DNA of 64,000 bases from Anaerolineales bacterium UBA2200 (GTDB taxonomy: Bacteria; Chloroflexota; Anaerolineae; UBA2200). Below are positions 8,951-15,995 of the stretch, in pieces. Below the pieces are notes generated by a model. It searched no databases. It was not told where the DNA came from and worked only from the letters and a program-made list of their open reading frames with translations. Each line of letters opens with the position of its first letter. The first letter of the stretch is position 1. Location of the stretch: contig DCVA01000036.1 in NCBI GenBank assembly GCA_002327925.1, positions 62,001 to 126,000 on the forward strand, read 5' to 3'. Made by a program: the position numbers and the translations under genes.

Positions 8951-9803
8951 GGGCTTTGTCTTCAGCCAGAGCAGCCTGCAGGACTATAGCGATTGTCCGC
9001 GCCGGTTCGAGCTGCGCTACCTTCGCCGCTGCCGGTGGCCGGCGCCGCACACGGCTGACGCACTCTTGTGGGAGCAGGTCACAGAGCGGGGGCACGCTTT
9101 CCACCGCCTGTTGCGACAACTGCACACGGGCATCCCGGAGGCCCGTCTGCACGATGTGGCCTCCAGAGATGCTGACCTCCTGCGTTGGTGGGAAACCTAT
9201 CGAGAATGCCCGCCGAAAGACATGCCGGAGGAGGTGCGTGTGGCCGAGGCGACTCTCTCCACCACGCTGGCTGGTTTCCGACTGGAGGCGCGCTTCGACC
9301 TTCTGGCAGGTACACAGGGTGGACGCTGGCTGATCCTGGACTGGAAGACCAACGCGCGCCGTCCCGAGCGGCGCTGGCTGGAAGGGCGCCAGCAGTCTCA
9401 CGTCTACCCATGGGTGCTCGTGACCGCCGGAGACGCCTTGAACGGCGGCGCCAGAATCGCCCCCGAGCAGGTGGAAATGTGCTACTGGTTCGCCGAGTTC
9501 GCGGCCCAGCCGGAACGGTTTCCCTACAGTTCCAGGGATGCCAGCTCTGATGAAGAGCACCTCAGCCGGCTGATCAGTGAGATTTCGACGCGAGCAGAGA
9601 ATGGGCAGCCTGGGCGCGGCCAGGAGGACGCCTTCCCTCGAACGCTGAATCAGGCCCTGTGCCGCTTCTGCTGCTACCGCTCCCTGTGCTGGGAGACCGT
9701 TCAGGCGGGGTTGCTGGCGGAGGCGGAGGCGGAAGCCGCGGAAGGCGAGCTGATCGACCCGCCCGAAGTAGACCTGGAAAACCTCACCCCGATTCCGTAC
9801 TAG
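8940..9803 (+). CDS. PD-(D/E)XK nuclease with Fe-S cysteines (AddB/Cas4-type)
   Basis: A 287-residue RecB-family nuclease. Asp120, then LILDWKTN with Asp134 and Lys136, and a QxxxY motif (QSHVY, near 152-156) make the PD-(D/E)XK active site. Cys19 in YSDCPRRFELRY and a C-terminal CRFCCYRSLC cluster fit the one-plus-three cysteine set that holds a 4Fe-4S cluster in AddB and Cas4. The ATG at 8940 lies nine bases after AGGAGG and overlaps the helicase stop. A Cas4 role is unlikely because no CRISPR array or cas genes are near. It most likely cuts the strands unwound by the two upstream proteins. Confidence 0.83.
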   Translation: MLPEGFVFSQSSLQDYSDCPRRFELRYLRRCRWPAPHTADALLWEQVTERGHAFHRLLRQLHTGIPEARLHDVASRDADLLRWWETYRECPPKDMPEEVRVAEATLSTTLAGFRLEARFDLLAGTQGGRWLILDWKTNARRPERRWLEGRQQSHVYPWVLVTAGDALNGGARIAPEQVEMCYWFAEFAAQPERFPYSSRDASSDEEHLSRLISEISTRAENGQPGRGQEDAFPRTLNQALCRFCCYRSLCWETVQAGLLAEAEAEAAEGELIDPPEVDLENLTPIPY

Positions 9804-9845
9804 CCGACGCCCGGCGGCGTCATCCCGGACTAAAGGGTTGTCATA

Positions 9846-12128
9846 ATGCGCTGGATTGAGCCAGAACCTGTTCCCATACCGGAGGGACTCCTGGAGGCAG
9901 CCGGGGGGCGACCCCTCGTCGCCCGCGCACTGCTGAGCAGGGGAGTGGAGTCCGCCGAACAGGCAGCACGGTTCCTTGACTCTACTTTGTACCGGTTTGC
10001 CTCGCCGTTCGAGTTGCCCGATATGGACGCGGCCGTGACGCGCCTGCAGGCCGCCATTGCCGTCCGGCAGCCGATCCTGGTGTGGGGCGATTTCGACACG
10101 GACGGCATCACCGCCACAGCGCTGCTGGTGCTGGCATTGCGGGCCCAGGGAGCGCTGGTGGACTGGCACGTTCCTGACCGCGTCCGCGAATCGCACGGAG
10201 TTCACTGGCCGACGTTGCAGCCGTTTCTGGGCCAGGGAACGCGCCTTCTGATCACCTGCGACACAGGAGTGACAGCGCATGAGGCGCTGGCCCTGGCGCA
10301 GCACGCCGGTCTGGACGTGATTGTCACGGATCACCACGCACTGCCTGACGTCCTTCCGCCGGCTCTGGCAGTGGTGAATCCGGCCCGGCTCCCCGAGGGC
10401 CATCCGCTGCGTCACCTGTCCGGCGCCGGAGTGGCGCAGAAACTCGCGGAGGCTCTTGCGCCGGGCCAGGGAGGCCTTGATCTTGCCACACTGGGCATGA
10501 TTGCTGACGTCACCCCTCAGCGCGGCGATGTCCGGGCCATGCTGCAGCAAGGGCTGGCTCTGCTGCGCAGGACGGAGCGCGCCGGAATTCGGGCCCTGCT
10601 GGAGGTCGCTGACGTTGAGGCAGGGTCCCTGGACGAGGAGGTCATCAGCTACCAGGTTGCACCTCGCCTCAATGCCATAGGCCGGCTGGCGAACGCTTCC
10701 GCGGGCGTCGAGTTGCTGTTGACTGACGACCTCACTCGAGCCCGGGTGATCGCTGCCGAGCTGGAGGCGCTGAACACGAGGCGCCAGTTGTTGAGCCGGC
10801 AGTTGATCACGGCGGCTCAGGACCAGCTTCAAAGACAGTCCCGCGGTACGCTGCCTTCGGTGCTCGTCCTTTCCCATCCCAAATGGCCGGAAGGCATCCT
10901 GGGCATCGCGGCGGGCCACCTGGCACAGCGCTACGCCCGGCCCGTGGTGCTCATCGCCACTCCCGAGGGGGAGCCTGCGCGGGGCTCAGCTCGCTCGGTG
11001 ATGGGTGTCGACATCCACGCCGCCCTTTCACAGGTCAGCCCTCTGCTGACCGGTTTCGGCGGCCACCCCATGGCAGCAGGATTCTCGATGGCCGCAGACC
11101 GGGTCGCAGAGCTGCGGACGGGGCTGACCACTGCTGTGGAAGGTCAGATCGGGCGCGGCTTGCCCGAACCGCAGCTCGCGATTGACGGGTACCTGGCCCT
11201 CTCTGACCTCAACCTTGACATTCTGCGCGCCGTGCGCAGGCTGGCCCCTTTTGGGCCAGGCAATCCGCGCGTCACCCTGGCAACGCGGGACCTCAAGATT
11301 CTCGGCCAACGCACCCTGGGACGTACGGCGGAGCATCGCCTGCTTCGCGTGCAGGACGGAGCCGGGACCGTGCTGGAAACGGTCTGGTGGCAGAGCGCTG
11401 ATCTGCCGGTTCCGGACGGCACCCTCGACCTGGCCTACGGGCTGAGGGAGCGCCCGGAGACCGAAGCCGGGCTGCAGCTCAACTGGATAGACGCGAGACT
11501 GCACGAGCCGGCCACCCTTGAACTGGCGTCCGAGGCGCCGACTCCACCCGTGGCCGATTACCGGATGGTGCCGGATCCCCTGATTACGCTCAGGGCTCTG
11601 TGGGTCGAAGGAGAGACGCAGCTCTGGGCGGAAGCGAGCTGCCTGACGGGTTTCGAACCGAGGGGCCGCCACAAACTGCTGCAGGGCGGTTCGCTCGTGG
11701 TGTGGACCGCTCCGCCCAGCCTCGCGGTCTGGCGCCAGGTCCTGGCAACTGCGCGTCCAGAACGGGTGCTTCTGATGGCGCTCGATCCCGGGCTGGATTC
11801 GTGGGAGCCCTTCACGAAGCGGCTTGCGGCTCTGGTCAAGTACGCGGTGGAGGTATACCAGGGCCGGTTGGAATGGCAGGCCGTGGCCTCAGCCATGGCG
11901 CACGATGTGCCAGCAGTGCGAGCGGGCCTCTTGTGGCTCCACGCCCGGGGAACGATTACCATCCTGACCGAGGACCGGGAGGCAGCCACGGTCCGCAGTG
12001 GAGGCCTCGCGGACAGAAGCTCAGAGGACTCCGCCAGGCGGCTTCTGTCCGAGGCCATGGACGAAGCGAGGGCATACCGCCGCCACTTTCGCCGTGCTGA
12101 CGCCGCGTGGCTGGTTGCCGATGTGTAG
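9846..12128 (+). CDS. recJ: Single-stranded-DNA-specific exonuclease RecJ
   Basis: A 760-residue DHH-family 5'-3' exonuclease acting in recombination and mismatch repair. VWGDFDTDGITATALL (about 79) is motif I, TCDTGVTAHEA is motif II, VTDHHALPD (about 162) is the DHH motif III, and VVNPARL and LSGAGVAQKLAEAL follow in order. A DHHA1 domain with GFGGHPMAAGFSM lies near 400. The roughly 200 residues after the OB-like domain are an extra C-terminal domain, as in longer RecJ proteins of Gram-positive bacteria. It follows the helicase-nuclease trio by 42 bases, which extends the repair cluster. Ribosome binding site AAAGG is weak. Confidence 0.93.
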   Translation: MRWIEPEPVPIPEGLLEAAGGRPLVARALLSRGVESAEQAARFLDSTLYRFASPFELPDMDAAVTRLQAAIAVRQPILVWGDFDTDGITATALLVLALRAQGALVDWHVPDRVRESHGVHWPTLQPFLGQGTRLLITCDTGVTAHEALALAQHAGLDVIVTDHHALPDVLPPALAVVNPARLPEGHPLRHLSGAGVAQKLAEALAPGQGGLDLATLGMIADVTPQRGDVRAMLQQGLALLRRTERAGIRALLEVADVEAGSLDEEVISYQVAPRLNAIGRLANASAGVELLLTDDLTRARVIAAELEALNTRRQLLSRQLITAAQDQLQRQSRGTLPSVLVLSHPKWPEGILGIAAGHLAQRYARPVVLIATPEGEPARGSARSVMGVDIHAALSQVSPLLTGFGGHPMAAGFSMAADRVAELRTGLTTAVEGQIGRGLPEPQLAIDGYLALSDLNLDILRAVRRLAPFGPGNPRVTLATRDLKILGQRTLGRTAEHRLLRVQDGAGTVLETVWWQSADLPVPDGTLDLAYGLRERPETEAGLQLNWIDARLHEPATLELASEAPTPPVADYRMVPDPLITLRALWVEGETQLWAEASCLTGFEPRGRHKLLQGGSLVVWTAPPSLAVWRQVLATARPERVLLMALDPGLDSWEPFTKRLAALVKYAVEVYQGRLEWQAVASAMAHDVPAVRAGLLWLHARGTITILTEDREAATVRSGGLADRSSEDSARRLLSEAMDEARAYRRHFRRADAAWLVADV

Positions 12129-12161
12129 CAACCCGCCGACAGGAGGCATCCGCGGCAGCCG

Positions 12162-12170
12162 TGGTATAAT
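12162..12170 (+). promoter_or_regulatory. Extended -10 promoter of the SDH protease gene
   Basis: A perfect TATAAT (12165-12170) is preceded by TG plus one base, the extended -10 form. No good -35 is visible at 16-18 bp. It lies 31 bases before the start of the protease gene. Confidence 0.5.
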
Positions 12171-12201
12171 GAAGTCCCTACCAGCAAGTGGAGGTTAGCC
12201 T

Positions 12202-13077
12202 ATGAATCTCGGCAATATCGTGAATGTGATCTGGGTGCTGCTGCTGCTTTCGGCCTTTTTGCCGGCCCTGAACCGACGGACGGTCGAGGCCCGCCGCAGG
12301 ATGGTGGTCGACTCCCTGGAGCGCAAGCGCAACTCTCGACTGATTACCCTGATCCATCGCCAGGAGACGATGAGTCTCCTGGGCATACCCATCAGCCGCT
12401 TTATCGACATCGAAGACTCGGAGCAAGTGTTGCGGGCGATCCGGCTCACCGACGAGGACGTTCCCATCGACGTGGTGCTGCACACGCCAGGCGGATTGGT
12501 GCTTGCGGCCGAGCAGATTGCGTGCGCGCTGAGCCGCCACAAGGCCAAGGTGACCGTGTTCGTGCCCCACTACGCCATGTCGGGCGGGACGCTGGTAGCC
12601 ATGGCCGCGGACGAGATCGTGATGGACCCCAACGGGGTGCTGGGCCCTGTGGATCCACAGCTCCAGCTCCCGAAGGGCGGCGGTTATGTCCCCGCCGTCT
12701 CGGTTCTTGCGGCCCTGGAGACGCAGAACGCCAACCGCGATGACCAGACGCTGATCATGGCCGACGTGGCACGAAAAGCCATCTCCCAGGTCAACAAGAC
12801 GGTCTATTCTTTGCTGCGCGGCAATGACATGGAAGACACCAAAGCGCAGGAACTGGCCCGTCGATTGAGCGAAGGCTGCTGGACTCATGACTATCCGATC
12901 TCGGCGGATGAGGCACGCGAGATGGGATTGCCCGTTTCAGATGAGATGCCCAAGGAGATCTACGCCCTGATGGATCTCTACCCGCAATCGAGCCAGCGGC
13001 GACCGTCGGTCGAGTTCGTGCCAACGCCGTATCGGCCGACTCCAGGCCAGCCCGCAGGCGACGAGCCTCGGAGCTAG
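12202..13077 (+). CDS. Membrane serine protease, SDH/ClpP-like family
   Basis: A 291-residue protein of the serine dehydrogenase proteinase family (crotonase/ClpP fold, SppA-related). One transmembrane helix lies at residues 9-24. The core shows VVLHTPGGLVLAAEQIA (oxyanion region) and FVPHYAMSGGTLVAMAADEI, where the Ser in MSGGT is the likely nucleophile, followed by GVLGPVDPQL. It probably degrades membrane-associated or signal peptides at the cytoplasmic face. GGAGG lies eight bases before the ATG at 12202. One base separates its stop from the DUF166 gene, so the two are an operon. Confidence 0.85.
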   Translation: MNLGNIVNVIWVLLLLSAFLPALNRRTVEARRRMVVDSLERKRNSRLITLIHRQETMSLLGIPISRFIDIEDSEQVLRAIRLTDEDVPIDVVLHTPGGLVLAAEQIACALSRHKAKVTVFVPHYAMSGGTLVAMAADEIVMDPNGVLGPVDPQLQLPKGGGYVPAVSVLAALETQNANRDDQTLIMADVARKAISQVNKTVYSLLRGNDMEDTKAQELARRLSEGCWTHDYPISADEAREMGLPVSDEMPKEIYALMDLYPQSSQRRPSVEFVPTPYRPTPGQPAGDEPRS

Positions 13078-13078
13078 A

Positions 13079-13840
13079 ATGCGACTCCTCATCATTACCC
13101 AGGGCGAGTACGGCAAGCGGATAGTGGACAACATCTGTGCCCATCGTCCCGACGGCTGGGCGGTCGAGGATTGGCGCGCACCAGCCAACCTTCCGCTGGT
13201 GATGGACTACTCGGAAGAGATGTTGCCGGAGACCCTGCCTCCCTCAGATCTCGTGCTATCGCTGGGCGAGAATCCGGGCGTCGCCGAACTGGTACCAGAA
13301 GTGGTCAAGCGCACAGGGGCCACGGCGGTTATCGCGCCGGTTGACCGAAGTGAGTGGTTGCCCAAGGGTCTGGCCCGGCAGCTGGAGGGTTGGCTGCAGC
13401 AGCTTCACGTTGCGGCTGTCTTTCCCAAACCGCTCTGCTCTCTAACGGAGACTCACTACAACGTCGGACGGCACCGCGTTGCCTACAGCGACCCGCTGAT
13501 CAGCGAGTTCGCCCGGCACTTTGGCCGGCCACGCTTTGTCGTGTCCGTCGACACGGAAGGCAAGGCCATCTCGGGCGTCTGTGTGGAGCGAGACGCGACC
13601 TGCGGCTGCGCTCGCTACGTTGCCGGCGGCCTGGCGAGCGTGGCTGTGGACTCTGCCGAATTCGAGGCGGGGATGCTACACCACCACTACCCCTGCCTTG
13701 CATCGATGGGCATTGACGACGACTTTGCCGACACGCTGATGCACGTCTCGGGGCACATCATGCAGGAGGAGCTCCTGGAACAACTCAAGCCATACGTAAC
13801 CGTGCAATACTATACACCCCACGGCAAGGTGGACGAGTAA
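13079..13840 (+). CDS. DUF166 family protein
   Basis: A 253-residue protein resembling DUF166, a family mostly known from archaea and anaerobes and once mislabelled thymidylate synthase. It begins LLIITQGEYGKRIVDNI, a Rossmann-like start, and has DLVLSLGENPGVAELVPEV in the middle. Conserved cysteines occur in FPKPLCSL, in the ERDATCGCARYVA segment and in HHHYPCLASM, which could bind a metal or an Fe-S cluster. Its function is unknown. It is coupled to the SDH-type protease gene and is followed by a strong terminator. Confidence 0.7.
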   Translation: MRLLIITQGEYGKRIVDNICAHRPDGWAVEDWRAPANLPLVMDYSEEMLPETLPPSDLVLSLGENPGVAELVPEVVKRTGATAVIAPVDRSEWLPKGLARQLEGWLQQLHVAAVFPKPLCSLTETHYNVGRHRVAYSDPLISEFARHFGRPRFVVSVDTEGKAISGVCVERDATCGCARYVAGGLASVAVDSAEFEAGMLHHHYPCLASMGIDDDFADTLMHVSGHIMQEELLEQLKPYVTVQYYTPHGKVDE

Positions 13841-13906
13841 CCGGCACGCCGGCCGAATCAGTCTCCCCGCGACCCGGGCGGAAGTGACATCACGCGAACA
13901 AAGAAG

Positions 13907-13945
13907 GCGAGGGCTGAGACCAAGTCTCAGCCCTCGCTTCTGTTC
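13907..13945. terminator. Bidirectional intrinsic terminator
   Basis: A perfect 14-bp inverted repeat (13907-13920 and 13924-13937) with a three-base CAA loop is followed by a T-rich tract. It lies between the ends of convergent DUF166 and cytochrome genes and can serve both. Confidence 0.85.
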
Positions 13946-13954
13946 TGGATTGGT

Positions 13955-14674
13955 CTACTCGAACGAGATCGACTGAGCCGTATCGGCGCTGACGAGCTGG
14001 CCTTCCTTCAGCAGCCCCGCCCTGGAAAGCATGTATGCCACGATGTCGTAGGAGCTCTTCTCTGGCACGCGATCGGGGTTGCCTGGCGGCATGCTGGTGC
14101 GCAGGTACTGGAACAGCCCCAGAGCAGTTCGATAGCGCTTAATCGCGCTCGCCTGAATGCCGGCCCTGTGGCAGCTGACGCAGTACGCGTCAAAGCTCTT
14201 CTGTCCCGAGACCACCTGGGACTCGCCGGCGGGCGCGGGCGGATCGCCAAAGGTGACGCTGGCCGCGTTGTCAGCGGAAATCGTCACGTCGTCCTTGATC
14301 AGGCCGGCTTTGGAAAGCAAATAGGCCGTCACTGCGTAGCGTCGGGCGTCGGAAATGACGCTCGGGTTTCCGGGCGGCATACGCGCACGGATGTAGTCAT
14401 AGAGCTTTTCGGCGGTCCGGTAGCCCGTGAGAGCCAGGGGTGTGAAGCCGCCGCCGTGGCAGCTCGCGCAGTTCTGCGCGAACGTCTCATCCCCCAGCGC
14501 CAGCTGCTCCGGCTTGGGAACCGCGGTCGGAACGGGCGTGGCCAAAGGCACAGGCGTGGCGGTAGGGGGGACACTTGTCGGTGCCGATGTAGGAGTGGGG
14601 GCAGGTTGCCCGCAGGAGACGATCAGCACTGCAAGCACCAGGAGCGTAATCAGGTAGCGAGTCCCTTTGGTCAT
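13955..14674 (-). CDS. Dihaem c-type cytochrome lipoprotein (internally duplicated)
   Basis: A 239-residue exported cytochrome c. The signal sequence ends in LIVSCG (lipobox), followed by a Pro/Thr-rich linker to about residue 50. Two homologous modules follow: the first has CASCH, GYRTAEKLYDYIRARMPPGNP and AYLLSKAGL; the second has CVSCH, RYRTALGLFQYLRTSMPPGNP and AYMLSRAGL. Each CxxCH binds one haem and the Met of MPPGNP is the likely second axial ligand. The protein would be attached outside the membrane and carry electrons, but no partner oxidoreductase gene is next to it. The gene is convergent with DUF166. Confidence 0.9.
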   Translation of the reverse strand: MTKGTRYLITLLVLAVLIVSCGQPAPTPTSAPTSVPPTATPVPLATPVPTAVPKPEQLALGDETFAQNCASCHGGGFTPLALTGYRTAEKLYDYIRARMPPGNPSVISDARRYAVTAYLLSKAGLIKDDVTISADNAASVTFGDPPAPAGESQVVSGQKSFDAYCVSCHRAGIQASAIKRYRTALGLFQYLRTSMPPGNPDRVPEKSSYDIVAYMLSRAGLLKEGQLVSADTAQSISFE

Positions 14675-14746
14675 AGATACTCTCCTTGCCGTAGAAAAAT
14701 GGTGCCGACGATGCCAGAGTTCAACGCACCCGAAAGGGCAGACCCC

Positions 14747-14986
14747 CTATTCGGTGCGCTGCTTGTATCGGTACACGATGCGGCCCTTGCCCAGATCGTA
14801 CGGCGAGAGCTCCACCCTCACACGGTCGCCCAGGAGAACCTTGATATAATAGCGGCGCATCTTGCCTGATAAATAGGCCAGCACCCTCTGCCCCCCGTCC
14901 AGGTCCACACGGAACATGGCGTTGGGCAGGGCTTCGACTACACTGCCGGTCACTTCGAGTCTCTGTCTTTTGTCTTGGTCGGTCAA
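14747..14986 (-). CDS. infA: Translation initiation factor IF-1
   Basis: IF-1 binds the ribosomal A site during initiation. The 79-residue protein has the OB-fold signature GSVVEALPNAMFRV, then LAYLSGKMRRYYIKVLLGD and ELSPYDLGKGRIVYRYK. It is about seven residues longer than the usual 72, with a charged N-terminal extension. The start is a TTG, with GAAGGTAAG upstream. It stands alone rather than in the ribosomal-protein cluster (rpmJ-rpsM) where it is common, and has its own consensus promoter. Confidence 0.96.
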   Translation of the reverse strand: MTDQDKRQRLEVTGSVVEALPNAMFRVDLDGGQRVLAYLSGKMRRYYIKVLLGDRVRVELSPYDLGKGRIVYRYKQRTE

Positions 14987-15031
14987 GCGCTCTTACCTTC
15001 CTTCTGGAGTTTTCTTACTCCCATTCGTGTG

Positions 15032-15060
15032 ATTATAACCCCCATGGGTCTGTGTGTCAA
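15032..15060 (-). promoter_or_regulatory. Consensus promoter of infA
   Basis: On the minus strand TTGACA (15055-15060) and TATAAT (15032-15037) are 17 bp apart, a perfect sigma-70 type promoter. It lies 45 bases before the infA start and fits high, constitutive expression. Confidence 0.85.
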
Positions 15061-15098
15061 GTCCAGAACGGACCGCCACGCGGGCCACGCGTCGCGAC

Positions 15099-15126
15099 TT
15101 GACATTCCGGGAACGTTGTGTATCAT
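15099..15126 (+). promoter_or_regulatory. Promoter of the DeoR-dehydrogenase operon
   Basis: TTGACA (15099-15104) and TATCAT (15121-15126) are 16 bp apart. Transcription would start near 15133, inside the repeat cluster taken to be the DeoR operator. Confidence 0.7.
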
Positions 15127-15130
15127 TGTA

Positions 15131-15161
15131 ACGAAAGCCAAACGAAAGCGTTGTGCTTTCG
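15131..15161 (+). promoter_or_regulatory. Probable DeoR-family operator
   Basis: ACGAAAGC occurs twice (15131-15138 and 15142-15149) and is followed by the inverted GCTTTCG (15155-15161), so the second copy and the inverted one make a 7-bp perfect palindrome with a 5-bp spacer. The cluster covers the predicted transcription start of the regulator's own operon, which suggests autorepression. Confidence 0.55.
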
Positions 15162-15184
15162 ATTCTGGCGGGGGGGACGTGCCC

Positions 15185-15964
15185 GTGATAGAGCCTGGCG
15201 AAAGACGAAGGCTGTCGATACTCGAGGAGCTGGCCACTTCGCGCGCTGTGTCCGTCGCGGAATTGAGCCGCAGGTTCGGCGTTTCTGCCGTGTCGGTCCG
15301 CTGCGACCTGGAGTATCTGGAGACCCGCGGGCTGTTGCGGCGTATTCGCGGCGGAGCAGTGAGCGTGCCTCAGACCATCCTCGAGTGGTCCTTCACCGAA
15401 AAGATGGCCATGCACAGGGACGCGAAGGAGCGCATCGGCAGGGCGGCGGCTTCGCTGGTGCAGAATGGCGATGTGCTCATCATGGACTCTGGGACCACGG
15501 TCGTCCAGGTGGCCAGACACATCCCTCAAGCCATCCTCTCCTCGGGTCAACTCACCGTCATCACCAGCTCTCTGCCCATCGCGCGCGAGCTGGGGCCGTG
15601 GAAAGGCGTGAGCCTGATCTTGCTGGGTGGAGTGTACCTGCCGGAGCAGGAGGTTGTGGTCGGTCCCCAGGCCCTGGCCAGTCTGGCACAGCTTCACGCC
15701 GACAGGATGTTCCTCGGAGCGGGAGGCCTCAGCCTCGACAGTGGACCCACCACGGCCACGGTGCTGGATGCAGAGGTCGACCGGGCCAGCGTGCGGGCCT
15801 CGGACGAGGTCATCGCCGTGGTCGACTCGAGCAAGATCGGGCGGAAGGGACTGGCCAGCGTGGTGCCAATTACCGATGTGGATATCCTGATCACGGATGC
15901 ACAGGCCCCCGCGGGCTTTGTCTCACGGGCCATGGAACTGGGACTCGACGTAAGATTGGTTTAG
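15185..15964 (+). CDS. DeoR/GlpR-family transcriptional regulator
   Basis: A 259-residue repressor. The N-terminal helix-turn-helix reads ERRRLSILEELATSRAVSVA followed by ELSRRFGVSAVSVRCDLEYL and RIRGGAV, the standard DeoR arrangement. The C-terminal sugar-phosphate-sensing domain (DeoRC) has LIMDSGTTVVQVAR, ITSSLPIARELG, LLGGVYLPEQEVVVGPQAL and VDSSKIGRKGLASV. I chose GTG 15185, eight bases after a G-rich Shine-Dalgarno stretch; GTG 15179 is also possible. It is followed 31 bases later by the 2-oxoacid dehydrogenase genes and probably represses them; the inducer is not evident. Confidence 0.88.
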   Translation: MIEPGERRRLSILEELATSRAVSVAELSRRFGVSAVSVRCDLEYLETRGLLRRIRGGAVSVPQTILEWSFTEKMAMHRDAKERIGRAAASLVQNGDVLIMDSGTTVVQVARHIPQAILSSGQLTVITSSLPIARELGPWKGVSLILLGGVYLPEQEVVVGPQALASLAQLHADRMFLGAGGLSLDSGPTTATVLDAEVDRASVRASDEVIAVVDSSKIGRKGLASVVPITDVDILITDAQAPAGFVSRAMELGLDVRLV

Positions 15965-15995
15965 TCAAGAGAATCCGCTTGTTTGGAGCGCAGAG

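Noticed and set aside
8940..9803. Cas4 of a CRISPR system
   Set aside because: The Fe-S nuclease motif is shared with AddB; no cas1/cas2 genes or repeat-spacer array occur in the window.
8913..10919. A 668-codon open frame on the minus strand
   Set aside because: It lies opposite the nuclease and recJ genes, has no family motif, and is the usual antisense shadow in high-GC coding DNA.
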